Below, in pieces: positions 1-8,679 of a DNA stretch of 32,028 nucleotides. This DNA is from Planctomycetota bacterium. Lineage in GTDB: Bacteria; Planctomycetota; UBA8742; UBA2392. The notes under the pieces are model-generated. The model did not search any database, was not told the origin of the DNA, and saw nothing but the letters and a program-made list of their open reading frames with translations. The stretch's first letter is position 1. Each line of letters starts with the position of its first letter. Where the stretch lies: the NCBI GenBank assembly GCA_020425515.1, contig JAGQRI010000006.1, positions 1 through 32,028 on the forward strand, written 5' to 3'. The position numbers and the translations under genes were made by a program.

Positions 1-2
1 AA

Positions 3-1298
3 GCGCTCGACGATTCCACGGTGCGGATCACATTGAATCAGCCTTTCCCGCAGTTCCTGATGGCGATCACGCTGTCCTACGGCGCGATCATGCCGATTGA
101 AGCCGCGCAGAAGTACGACATGAACGAGCACATGGTCGGCACCGGGCCATATGTGTTGAAGGAAGCAAACGACGAATTGATCCGCTACGAGCGCAACCCC
201 AACTATCGCGCCGTGCGTCTGCGCGACGTTCCGGACGGCCACCCGCTGAAGCACTTTGAAGGCGCGCGCCTGCCTCTGACCGACCAACTGCGCTACGAAA
301 TTGTCCCGGAAGACGGTGACCCCTTTCAGGAGTTCCTGGATGGCAAACTGCCGACGACGGGAATGGACAACGATCAGTTCGTCAAGGTGATGGACGGCGA
401 AGCCCTCAAGGCCGGCAAGCAGGGCGACGACCTGCTCAAACAAGAGTATCGCGACAAGGGTATACACCTTCGCACTTACGCCGAGCCCACGCTGCACTAC
501 ATCTCGTTCAACATGAACGACGACGTCTTCGGCACGCCGGCCGGCAAGAAGGGTACCGCCCTGCGGAAGGCCGTGGCGATGTGCGTTGACCGGCAGGACT
601 ACGTCGACAGGTTGCTCAACGGGCGCGGCGAGCCGGCCGACCAGCTGGTGCCGCCGGGTATTCTTGGGCGCGCCGATGACTGTCGCCTCACGAACCAGAA
701 GCACGATCCCGCCGCCGGGCGCAAGCTGCTGATGGACGCTGGTTTCACCGTGACTGAAGACGACGCCGGCTGGACCACCCGGGACGCCAAAGGCAAGCAA
801 GTGACGCTCGAAGTCTGCTTCCGGAGTCAAAGCGGCTCGACACTGGAGTACGGGGAATGGCTCGAGGAGGCAGTTGCCTCGGTTGGAATCAAGCTCAAGA
901 CGGCATACTTGACGTTCCCCGAGTTCCTGAGACGCCAGGACGAAGGCAAAGGCCAAGCCTACGACGCCGGCTGGGTGATGGACTACCCGGACGCCCAGAA
1001 CATGCTGCAGTTGCTGTACGGCCCCAACAAGCCGCCCGGCATCAACAGCGCAAGCTACGGTTCAGAGAAGTACGACGAGTTGTACGAGAAAATGGCCGTG
1101 CTGCGTGAAGACGTCCCCGAACAGGCCGAAGCCAAACGCAAGCTGATCATCGACATGCACAAGCGGATCGACGAGGACACCCCCTGGGTGCTGATGGAGT
1201 ACCGCAAGATCTTCACCCTCTATCACGAAGGCTTCCTGCAACCCCCACCTAACCCGTTCGCCTGCAACTTCACCAAGTACACCCGCTGGGACCGCTGA
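3..1298 (+). CDS. Peptide ABC transporter substrate-binding protein (SBP_bac_5), 5' partial
   Basis: The reading frame is open from the window edge, so the signal peptide and N-terminal lobe are missing; 431 residues are visible. The family binds oligopeptides or similar solutes outside the inner membrane and delivers them to DppB/DppC-type permeases. Family signatures are the VGTGPYVL turn (from about base 135), HYISFNMN (about base 496) and the hinge stretch DAGWVMDYPDAQNMLQLLYG (about base 965). The protein is a close paralogue of the fourth binding protein (4963-7029): a 41-residue block around the hinge is identical. Unlike that paralogue it ends without a C-terminal membrane segment. 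The next gene starts 9 bases downstream, so this is one operon. Ligand specificity cannot be read from the sequence. Confidence 0.9.
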   Translation, partial: ALDDSTVRITLNQPFPQFLMAITLSYGAIMPIEAAQKYDMNEHMVGTGPYVLKEANDELIRYERNPNYRAVRLRDVPDGHPLKHFEGARLPLTDQLRYEIVPEDGDPFQEFLDGKLPTTGMDNDQFVKVMDGEALKAGKQGDDLLKQEYRDKGIHLRTYAEPTLHYISFNMNDDVFGTPAGKKGTALRKAVAMCVDRQDYVDRLLNGRGEPADQLVPPGILGRADDCRLTNQKHDPAAGRKLLMDAGFTVTEDDAGWTTRDAKGKQVTLEVCFRSQSGSTLEYGEWLEEAVASVGIKLKTAYLTFPEFLRRQDEGKGQAYDAGWVMDYPDAQNMLQLLYGPNKPPGINSASYGSEKYDELYEKMAVLREDVPEQAEAKRKLIIDMHKRIDEDTPWVLMEYRKIFTLYHEGFLQPPPNPFACNFTKYTRWDR

Positions 1299-1307
1299 GG
1301 ATCCGAG

Positions 1308-3035
1308 ATGCCGCGACGCCTGCTGATCCCGCTGGCCCTGCTGCTCGCAAGCACGATCTGTCTGGCCGGGCCGCCTCCCAAAAAACCGGACCCGCCCGCG
1401 CTGCATCCACTTCGCATCGCCCTGAACTGGACAAAGGACCCGTGCGACCCACAGATTCACGTTCGACCGCTGCTGGCCCCTGTGTGTTTCGATCCTTTGT
1501 ACATATGGGAAAGTGGCGAGAATGGGCTTGCCGTAAAACCCTGCCTCGCAGAAGGGTGGCCCAGTTATTCCGACGACGGGTTGACCTGCACGATCCGCCT
1601 GCGCGCCAATGCGGGCTTTGAGGACGCCTCGCCCGAGCAGAGGAAACGCGACTACTACAAAGAGCACCCGGAAGAACGCATCATTCCGCTGACCGCGAAA
1701 GACGTCCTGTTCACACTCAAGCGCGCGGCCAAGTACCGGAACTACAACTCGTACACAGTGATCCAGGGCTTGATTGCCGGGCTGGAGAAAATGCCCGCAG
1801 CGAAATGGCCGGACTATCGGCTCGACTGGGACGAACAAGACGATGCCTTTGAACCGGACGGTATCCGGATTGTCGACGAGCGCACGCTGACGTTCACGCT
1901 GACCCGGCCTACCCGCCTCCTGCCGGTATGGCTGGCGAATCCGTGCTTTTGCGTCGTGAGCCCAACATTCATGGATCGGGACGCTACGGAAAACACACAT
2001 CTCCACCTGGACTCTCCCAGCCACACTTCAGGGCCATTTTCGTACGGCCACGTCTGGAACGCGGATTGGGCTTTCGAGCCAAAGGCGCCTAGCCCTGCAT
2101 TGGCGCCCCGCCACATCATCGATGACGACACATCCTACCCGGGCGCAATCAGAGCGATGGACGACGGCAAGCTGGACTACAGCTTCGGCCTCTCGATTCC
2201 CGGTAGCGTGAAGCCGGAAGAACGCGACCCGCGCATTCGCCCGGTTCCGCTGGAGTTGATGTACTACCTCGCATTCAACATGAAGGACAAAACCTGGGGT
2301 GGTTTGGACACAGATGGCCGGGCGCTGCGTAAGGCGGTCTCGCTGGCGTTTGAGCGTCGAAAGTTTGCGCAGAATTGGACGTCCACCAGCGACGGCTACG
2401 CAGGCGAGTGCGATTCAGCCCTGCCACGCAGGCGCGGTGCAGCAGGTCTGGGAGGCGCGGGGCAATGGAGTCAGGGCAGCGCGCAGGACGCACGCGACGC
2501 GTTGAAAGACAGCGCCTGGGAGAAGATGCCGGAGGAAGGGCTCAAGCTTCGCGTCGCCACCGGCGCCAAGCTGAGTGAGCGCGAACGCGCGACCATCGAT
2601 TCCTCGCTCAAGGCCATCGACATCCGCATCGACTGGATCATTCTCAGTGAAGACGAGTTCCGAAAATCGGTCGCGGAAGGCAACGCCGACGCCTGGCTGG
2701 TTGGCTGGATGAACGACTCCCCACACCCGGCCGAATTCCTGAGATTGTTGAGTTCGTACCACGCCATGGATGACACGGGGACGGCGCTCTTCCCCGGCGG
2801 CTATTCATCGGAAGAGTTCAACGACGCTTTCCGCAGACTCGAAGAACTCGACGCCGCCCATACGAACCTTGCAAATGCCGACCAGGCTGCAAGCGCGGCT
2901 ATCGCCATTCTTGAGAAAGACCGCCCGTACGTCCCACTCGTCGAGCTCTACACGCACGAAGCAGTCGCCCCGGGGGTTCGGGTGCCGGAAATACCGCTTT
3001 CGTGTGGCACACTGATTCGCCAGTTGAACCGCTGA
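1308..3035 (+). CDS. Peptide ABC transporter substrate-binding protein (SBP_bac_5), divergent copy
   Basis: 575 residues. Residues 1-21 form a signal peptide (basic start, then LLIPLALLLASTICLAG). SBP_bac_5 features in order: a beta-rich start with FDPLYIWESGENG, TAKDVLFTLKRA (helix following the first lobe), LMYYLAFNMKDKTWG, and DGRALRKAVSLAFERR, all shared in position with the next binding protein (3164-4966). It lacks the usual VGTGPY/F turn at the expected place, where the sequence reads TSGPFSYG, and residues about 365-400 are Gly/Arg/Ala-rich and align poorly with the paralogues. The frame stays open and the downstream part is normal, so I see no frameshift. A GAGG ribosome binding site overlaps the end of the previous gene. 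This is the least conserved of the four receptors and may bind a different ligand. Confidence 0.88.
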   Translation: MPRRLLIPLALLLASTICLAGPPPKKPDPPALHPLRIALNWTKDPCDPQIHVRPLLAPVCFDPLYIWESGENGLAVKPCLAEGWPSYSDDGLTCTIRLRANAGFEDASPEQRKRDYYKEHPEERIIPLTAKDVLFTLKRAAKYRNYNSYTVIQGLIAGLEKMPAAKWPDYRLDWDEQDDAFEPDGIRIVDERTLTFTLTRPTRLLPVWLANPCFCVVSPTFMDRDATENTHLHLDSPSHTSGPFSYGHVWNADWAFEPKAPSPALAPRHIIDDDTSYPGAIRAMDDGKLDYSFGLSIPGSVKPEERDPRIRPVPLELMYYLAFNMKDKTWGGLDTDGRALRKAVSLAFERRKFAQNWTSTSDGYAGECDSALPRRRGAAGLGGAGQWSQGSAQDARDALKDSAWEKMPEEGLKLRVATGAKLSERERATIDSSLKAIDIRIDWIILSEDEFRKSVAEGNADAWLVGWMNDSPHPAEFLRLLSSYHAMDDTGTALFPGGYSSEEFNDAFRRLEELDAAHTNLANADQAASAAIAILEKDRPYVPLVELYTHEAVAPGVRVPEIPLSCGTLIRQLNR

Positions 3036-3106
3036 GACTGACTTTGGCCCACCCTGCAGACGCGCCTCATCGTATCAGCAACGTCTGGCTGGACAGTTTG
3101 TTACGC

Positions 3107-3134
3107 TGGAAAGCACGGTGTGATCGGGTATGAT
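3107..3134 (+). promoter_or_regulatory. Weak candidate promoter before the third binding protein
   Basis: The only sizeable gap in the transporter operon (128 bases, 3036-3163) contains TGGAAA (3107-3112), a 16-base spacer and TATGAT (3129-3134, five of six matches to TATAAT). The same bases can also form an RNA hairpin: GATCGGG (3122-3128), loop TATGAT, CCCGGTC (3135-3141), with one G-U pair. The GGAGG ribosome binding site is at 3155-3159, five bases before the ATG at 3164. The element could be an internal promoter or an intercistronic hairpin that uncouples receptors 1-2 from 3-4; sequence alone does not decide. Confidence 0.3.
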
Positions 3135-3163
3135 CCCGGTCCCCCTGGAATTGCGGAGGCTTT

Positions 3164-4966
3164 ATGCTGCAGCGGAACGGACTGCTTTTTCTTGCAGTTA
3201 CTGTTGTCCTGTTCGGGCTGCAGGTCTCCACGGTTGCGCAGCCGGCGCCGCCGGTTCCCGCGCCGGTCGCACCCGCCAAGCCGGCCGCCGAGGGTACCAA
3301 GACCCTGCGGATCGCGTTCTCACCCAGCGAATCGCCGACGCTCGACCCCCACGCCGCGCGTGACCCGTTCAGCTTCCGGCTGATCGCCACGGCATACGAA
3401 ACCCTCTACATGTGGGCTCCCGGCGAGCACCCGCACGTAGTGCCCTGCCTGGCGAAGGACTTCCCGCAGGTTTCGGAAGACGGGCTGACCGTCACCATCA
3501 AGGTCGACACCGACGCCAAGTTCCACTCCAGCGAGTGCTTCGGCGAGGAGCGCACCCGCAATCTCAAAGCCTCGGACGTTGTCCACAGCTTCAAGCGCCT
3601 GGCGGTGTACGGCGACAACGGCATGTACTGGCTGATCGGCGGGCTGATCCAGGGGCTGGACGAATACGCCTCAAAGGCCCGCTACGACATGAACTACGAA
3701 ACGACGGACACCAAGGTCGAAGGGCTGACCGCCCCCGATGATGGCACCGTCGTCATCAAGCTCACGCGCCCGTACGCCCCGCTGGTGACCATGCTGGCGC
3801 ACCCCAGCTTCTCGATCATCGCGCGCGAGGCCATCGACCACTACTCCGGCATGCTCGATGAGCGCATGGTCGGCACCGGCCCCTACCGCCTGAACGCCGT
3901 CGCCGACGGTCGCCTGTACGTCTTCAAGGGCTGGGACGACTACCGCGGCGAGAAACCGGTCTTCAAGCGCGTGACTTTCACGCGCCGCAACTACTGGAAC
4001 GAGTTCATTGAAGGGTTCCAGAGCGGCCAGTTCCAGGAAATGCCGATGTGGGCCGACTACTACGACCGCGTGGTCAAGGACGGCAAGCCGGCCGGCGTGC
4101 TCGCCAAGACGGCAACCGAGGTTGTCCAGCAGGACGAACACGGCTACTACTTCCTCGCTTTCAACATGGAGGACCCGATCTGGGGCGCCATGGACGACGA
4201 CGGCCGGGCGCTGCGCAAGGCTGTTTCCCTGTGCATCGACCGCAAGCAGATTCTCGAGGACGCGGGCTGGACGGCCGGCTGGAACGGTGCGCAGGAAGAC
4301 CTGTTCCCGACGGGAATGGAATTCGAGGATGCGGACGATGAACTAGCTTACGGCAAGTCCGACATCGCACTGGCAAAGAAGACGCTGAACGCCAGCAAGT
4401 ACAAGGGCGGCGTCGATCCTTCCTCGGGCGATGCTTTGACGCTGAGCTTCCTGATTTACGATACTTCGCGCATCCTTGAGCAGTACGCGAACCTGTACAA
4501 CCAGTTGATCGTCAACCTGCGCTCCGGGCTGAAAGCGCTGGGCATGAAGCTTGATGTGCGCTATCTGGATACCACCAACTACCGCGAAGAGGTCACCACG
4601 GCCGACGAGCAGTTGTTCGTCTCGGGCTGGTTCCTGGATTACCCGGACCCGGCCAACTTCCTGCAGTTGTTCTGGTCCGAGAACGCGAAGACCAGCCTTG
4701 AGTTCAACAACGCGTCGCGCTATCACTCGCCCGAGTTCGACAAGCGCTTCCTCGAGTACGAATCGCTGGCGCCGGTCGAGGGCAACCTGGCACGCCGCCG
4801 CGAGCTTGTTTCGGCCATGGCAGGCGAGATCGCGAAGGACCAGCCGACGATCCCGCTGGTGCACAAGCGCACGATTTTCCTGCGCAACACCGGCACACAG
4901 GAATGGCCGCAGATGCCCCGCCAGACGTACAACGACATCCGCTTCGTAAAGGAGACGGATAAATGA
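3164..4966 (+). CDS. Peptide ABC transporter substrate-binding protein (SBP_bac_5)
   Basis: 600 residues with a signal peptide (residues 1 to about 25, ending VSTVAQ) followed by a Pro/Ala-rich linker of about 20 residues before the folded domain begins at KTLRIAFSPSESPTLDP. The classic family pattern is complete: ETLYMWAPGEHP, KASDVVHSFKRL, VGTGPYRLNAV, YYFLAFNMEDPIWG, GRALRKAVSLCIDR and GWFLDYPDPANFLQLFW near the C-terminal hinge. The start is set by GGAGG five bases upstream. The last four bases overlap the next gene (ATGA), so the two are translationally coupled. It presumably acts as an extracytoplasmic receptor for the permease pair downstream. The ligand is unknown, although the family mostly binds oligopeptides. 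Confidence 0.92.
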   Translation: MLQRNGLLFLAVTVVLFGLQVSTVAQPAPPVPAPVAPAKPAAEGTKTLRIAFSPSESPTLDPHAARDPFSFRLIATAYETLYMWAPGEHPHVVPCLAKDFPQVSEDGLTVTIKVDTDAKFHSSECFGEERTRNLKASDVVHSFKRLAVYGDNGMYWLIGGLIQGLDEYASKARYDMNYETTDTKVEGLTAPDDGTVVIKLTRPYAPLVTMLAHPSFSIIAREAIDHYSGMLDERMVGTGPYRLNAVADGRLYVFKGWDDYRGEKPVFKRVTFTRRNYWNEFIEGFQSGQFQEMPMWADYYDRVVKDGKPAGVLAKTATEVVQQDEHGYYFLAFNMEDPIWGAMDDDGRALRKAVSLCIDRKQILEDAGWTAGWNGAQEDLFPTGMEFEDADDELAYGKSDIALAKKTLNASKYKGGVDPSSGDALTLSFLIYDTSRILEQYANLYNQLIVNLRSGLKALGMKLDVRYLDTTNYREEVTTADEQLFVSGWFLDYPDPANFLQLFWSENAKTSLEFNNASRYHSPEFDKRFLEYESLAPVEGNLARRRELVSAMAGEIAKDQPTIPLVHKRTIFLRNTGTQEWPQMPRQTYNDIRFVKETDK

Positions 4967-7029
4967 AGTACCTGAAGTTCGCGCTCACACAGACCCCACT
5001 CGCCATCTTCGCCATCCTGCTAGTCGCCACCAGCCTCACCCCAGGCTGCGGCAGCACGGCCGCGTCCAATGCCGCGGAAGACGAGGGCCTGATCGTCGTT
5101 CGCCGCGACGAAGCCGGCGATCCGCGCAGCATGGACCCGCACAAGGCCGGCGACGTCGTCAGCAGCCGCCACTGCGGAATGACCTACGAATGCCTGTTCC
5201 AGTACGACTATCTGGCGCGCCCGGCCAAGCTGATCCCCTGCCTCGCCGACAAAATGCCGGAGTACGACGAAAAGACCCTGACTTACACGTTTAAGCTGCG
5301 TACCGATGTCCGCTTCCAGGACGACCGATGCTTCCACGCGGACGCCGCCGGGAAGCACTATCGGGACAGTGGCGAAGGTGAAGGTAAACAGGACGACAAA
5401 GGAGAAGGGCGCGCACTCGAAGCTGAGGACATCGCCTACTCGTTCAAGCGACTGGCGGCCTTGCCGGACAGCGGCGGCTTCTGGGTGATCGAGGGCCAGA
5501 TCAAAGGCCTTGATGAGTTCCGCAACAAGGCGCTGGATCTCTCAAAGGAGGGCCCGCCCGAAGACCCGGACAAGCTGTGGCGCGATCACCTCAATAATGC
5601 CGAGGTCGAAGGCCTGCACGTCGTCGACAAGCACACCATCCAGATCACGCTGAACCAGCCGTACCCACAGTTTCTGTACGCCATCACCCTGTCCTACGGT
5701 GCGGCGGTTGCGCGCGAAGCCGCCGAGTACTATGGCGACGACTTGTTCCGTAAGCCGGTCGGCACGGGCCCCTTCGTGCTGAAAAGCTGGCGCTCGAACT
5801 GGGAGATTGTCTGGGAGCGCAACCCGAACTTCCGCGAGGAGTACTTCCCGGTTTCGGACAAGCCCGAAGACGCCCCTTACAAAGACCTGATGGGCAAACG
5901 ACTGCCTATCGCCGACCGTATTGACTTTCGCATCATCAAGGAATCCGGCGCCAGCTTCCTGAACTTCCTGGCGGGCAACATTGACACTTCCGGGCTCGAC
6001 AAGGACCAGTTCGCTCAGGCGATCACGCCCCAGCGCGAACTGACGCCAGCCATGAAGGAAAAGAACATCCACCTTCAGAAATATGCCGAACCCACGATTC
6101 ACTACATCAGCTTCAACATGAACGACACCATCGTCGGGACACCGGCTGGAGAAAAGGGCAGGGCGATCCGTAGAGCGCTGGCTTTGTGTGTGAACCGGGA
6201 TGACTACATCGATCGCTACGCCAACGGGCGTGGCGAGCCGGCGCGCCAGCTGGTTCCGCCAAGTGTAAAGGGCTACCAGAAAGCCAGTACGCTTGAAAGC
6301 CAGCGGTACGATGCAGAGGCCGGGCGCAAGGTGCTGCAGGACGCCGGCTTCGACGTGAACCGCAAAGGCACCAAGTACGAGGCCATCGACAAAGATACCG
6401 GCAAGCCGGTGACGATCACAATTGCCTACCGCAGTCAGTCCGAGACGACCAAACAGTACTCAAACTTTCTCGCCTCGCAGGCGGCGCAGGTCGGCATCAA
6501 CCTGCAGTCCGAATTGCTGACGTTTTCCGAGTTCCTGAAGCGGCAAGACGAAGGCAAGGGACAGGCCTACGATGCCGGCTGGGTGATGGACTACCCGGAC
6601 GCGCAGAACATGCTGCAGTTGCTGTACGGCCCAAACAAACCACCCGGTATCAACAGCGCCAGCTATGCATCGTCCGAATACGACAAGCTGTATGAGGAAA
6701 TGTCGAAGCTCGACGACCAGGTGCCTGATCAACTGGACCATAAAGTCGACCTGATCCGGCAAATGCACGAGGTTCTGGACCGCGACGTGCCCTGGGTGCT
6801 GATGGAATTCCGCGTCATATTCGCGCTCTACCACGACTGGTATCTGCCGTCGCTGGACCCGAACCCATTTGCATACACCTATTTCAAGTTCGCTTACTCG
6901 AACTCCGAGCAGCGGGCTGAATCCGCCCAGCAATGGACTGATTCGCCGTTCCTGCCCGGCTTCTTCATTATTGTCGTCGCTTTGGTGCCCGTCTGCCTGA
7001 TGGGCTACAAGGTCTACCAGCAGAAGTAG
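4963..7029 (+). CDS. Peptide-binding lipoprotein (SBP_bac_5) with a C-terminal membrane anchor
   Basis: 688 residues, long for the family (about 500-600). The N-terminus is a probable lipoprotein signal, hydrophobic to about residue 25 with a possible lipobox TPGC (C29; Pro at -2 is not ideal). The body carries the SBP_bac_5 pattern: EDIAYSFKRLAALPDS, VGTGPFVLKSW, HYISFNMNDTIVG, DAGWVMDYPDAQNMLQLLYG. Residues about 665-682 are a hydrophobic helix (FFIIVVALVPVCLMG) followed by a short basic tail, which predicts a C-terminal transmembrane anchor, unusual for a binding protein. Its start overlaps the previous gene by four bases, with AAGGAG at 4948-4953. It is the closest relative of the partial first gene. 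Position next to the permeases suggests it is the receptor docked most permanently on the transporter. Confidence 0.92.
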   Translation: MKYLKFALTQTPLAIFAILLVATSLTPGCGSTAASNAAEDEGLIVVRRDEAGDPRSMDPHKAGDVVSSRHCGMTYECLFQYDYLARPAKLIPCLADKMPEYDEKTLTYTFKLRTDVRFQDDRCFHADAAGKHYRDSGEGEGKQDDKGEGRALEAEDIAYSFKRLAALPDSGGFWVIEGQIKGLDEFRNKALDLSKEGPPEDPDKLWRDHLNNAEVEGLHVVDKHTIQITLNQPYPQFLYAITLSYGAAVAREAAEYYGDDLFRKPVGTGPFVLKSWRSNWEIVWERNPNFREEYFPVSDKPEDAPYKDLMGKRLPIADRIDFRIIKESGASFLNFLAGNIDTSGLDKDQFAQAITPQRELTPAMKEKNIHLQKYAEPTIHYISFNMNDTIVGTPAGEKGRAIRRALALCVNRDDYIDRYANGRGEPARQLVPPSVKGYQKASTLESQRYDAEAGRKVLQDAGFDVNRKGTKYEAIDKDTGKPVTITIAYRSQSETTKQYSNFLASQAAQVGINLQSELLTFSEFLKRQDEGKGQAYDAGWVMDYPDAQNMLQLLYGPNKPPGINSASYASSEYDKLYEEMSKLDDQVPDQLDHKVDLIRQMHEVLDRDVPWVLMEFRVIFALYHDWYLPSLDPNPFAYTYFKFAYSNSEQRAESAQQWTDSPFLPGFFIIVVALVPVCLMGYKVYQQK

Positions 7030-7038
7030 GAACCGCGG

Positions 7039-8658
7039 ATGTTCGCCTACATCGTTCGAAAACTGGTGTACATGCCGTTCATCCTGCTGGGTGTCATCTT
7101 CATTACGTTCGTGCTGTTCCAGATGTCCACGACGCCCGAGTCGCTCGCGAAGATCCAGCTTGGCGAGAAGGCCAGCGGCCGGCAAATCTATGAATACCTT
7201 AGCGACAAGGGACAGGTTTCATGGACCGACGCCGGAAACGCCAAGCGCGAACTGCTCGGCCAGGGCGTGCTCGACAACAAGCGCACGCCGTTCTTCGTCG
7301 CCGGCAAGCTGGATGAGTTCGCGGACAAGCGCGACGACCTGCACGAGCGCATGGTTGACCTGCAGACCGACATCGCCGAGTTGGAAGCCGAAGAACGCGA
7401 GGAGCACGGCGGCGGAGAGGGCGACACCAGCTTCAGCCCTTCGGAAGACCTGAAAGACCTGGGGCACAAGAAGGGGCAGGCCGCCAACCGCCAACTGGAG
7501 AACCGCATCCACATCGCGGAGGCATTGCTTGACGCGCGCCGCGTCGAGGAAACACTTCTGATTCGCGAACAACTCAAGAAGGATGGCGTCGCCGACGACG
7601 ACCTCAAGGACGCCGCGGGCGGGCGCGTTGCGGAGCTGCAGGGGCTGGACAACCTGGACATCGAGCTGGCCTTCCTGAAGGAAGACGTCGAGATACTCGA
7701 ATCCGTCGATCATGAGATCCTCAAAAAGCAATTGGAGGAAGCAAAGGCCAGCGTCAAGGAGATCGAGGATGCGATTGCCGCCAAGCTGAAGCAGGCATCT
7801 GCAGACAATCCGGACAGCACGCTTGCAGCCGACTGGAAGGCATGCTCGGAAATCCGAGACAACCTAAGCAAGATCGAAGGCGTCGAGCCGGACCTCGTCT
7901 ACACGGCATGGTACGTCAACTTCGTCTACTACATTCGCGACATCGCGACCCTCGACTTCGGCGACACCAACAACCGCCGCCCGGTGATGGACGTGATCAA
8001 GGAAGGCATGTGGCCCAGCCTGGCGCTGGCGATCCCCGGCTTCTTCATTGCAGAGTTGATCGGCGTCTTCTTCGGGCTGTTCGCCGCGATGTACCGACAG
8101 ACCAAGATCGACCACGTGATCGTGATCAGCTCGATCCTGTTGATGAGCATCAATGCCATCGCGCTGATCATGTTCGGCCAGAAGTTCCTGGCAGCCGACT
8201 GGAATTACTTCCCGATTACGGGCTACGCGTCAGGGTTAGGGGCAATCCGCTTCCTAATATTGCCGATCATGCTGTACGTGATCATCACGTTCGGCGAGCG
8301 TGTGCGCTTCAACCGCATCGTCATGCTGGACGAAACCAACCAGGACTACGTGCGCACTGCCCGTGCCAAGGGCGTCAGCGAGAACAGCGTGCTGTTCAAG
8401 CATATCCTGCGGAACACGCTGATCCCACTCATCACGCGTTGGGTTGTTGCCATTCCGTCGCTGTACCTGGGTTCTCTGGTGCTGGAAACGTTCTTCGCGA
8501 TCCCCGGCCTTGGCTACCTGACCGTTGAGGCGATCGGGAACAGTGACGCCAATGTGATTCGCGCGGTTGTTGTGTTCGGCTCGGTCAGCTTCATGCTGGC
8601 AGCCCTGCTTTCGGACGTGCTGTACGCGGTTGTGGACCCGCGCGTGAAGTTGAGCTGA
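7039..8658 (+). CDS. DppB/OppB-type peptide ABC transporter permease with large coiled-coil insert
   Basis: 539 residues, against about 310-340 for ordinary DppB/OppB. The N-terminus (LVYMPFILLGVIFITFVLF) is transmembrane helix 1. Residues about 40-290 are an extra, charged, heptad-like region (for example VDLQTDIAELEAEEREE and DIELAFLKEDVEILESVDHE). The normal permease then resumes with TLDFGDTNNRRPVMDVI and helices 2-6 from about residue 325. The cytoplasmic EAA loop that contacts the ATPase is intact at about 432-465 (DYVRTARAKGVSENSVLFKH). As the loop after helix 1 faces outward in this family, the insert should project into the periplasm towards the binding proteins. The ribosome binding site (TAGGAA) overlaps the end of the previous gene. 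Operon position supports a role as half of the membrane channel. Confidence 0.92.
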   Translation: MFAYIVRKLVYMPFILLGVIFITFVLFQMSTTPESLAKIQLGEKASGRQIYEYLSDKGQVSWTDAGNAKRELLGQGVLDNKRTPFFVAGKLDEFADKRDDLHERMVDLQTDIAELEAEEREEHGGGEGDTSFSPSEDLKDLGHKKGQAANRQLENRIHIAEALLDARRVEETLLIREQLKKDGVADDDLKDAAGGRVAELQGLDNLDIELAFLKEDVEILESVDHEILKKQLEEAKASVKEIEDAIAAKLKQASADNPDSTLAADWKACSEIRDNLSKIEGVEPDLVYTAWYVNFVYYIRDIATLDFGDTNNRRPVMDVIKEGMWPSLALAIPGFFIAELIGVFFGLFAAMYRQTKIDHVIVISSILLMSINAIALIMFGQKFLAADWNYFPITGYASGLGAIRFLILPIMLYVIITFGERVRFNRIVMLDETNQDYVRTARAKGVSENSVLFKHILRNTLIPLITRWVVAIPSLYLGSLVLETFFAIPGLGYLTVEAIGNSDANVIRAVVVFGSVSFMLAALLSDVLYAVVDPRVKLS

Positions 8659-8679
8659 TGCCAAGTTAAGGATATCGCA

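Noticed and set aside
2399-2500. Possible frameshift in the second binding protein, where similarity to paralogues drops
   Set aside because: The original frame is open throughout, keeps the expected length and rejoins a family-like sequence at once; neither other frame restores similarity.
3005-3020. TGGCAC followed by TTCGC, resembling a sigma-54 site before the third binding protein
   Set aside because: The GC of the -12 element is displaced by one base and the site lies inside the second binding-protein gene; spacing is critical for RpoN.
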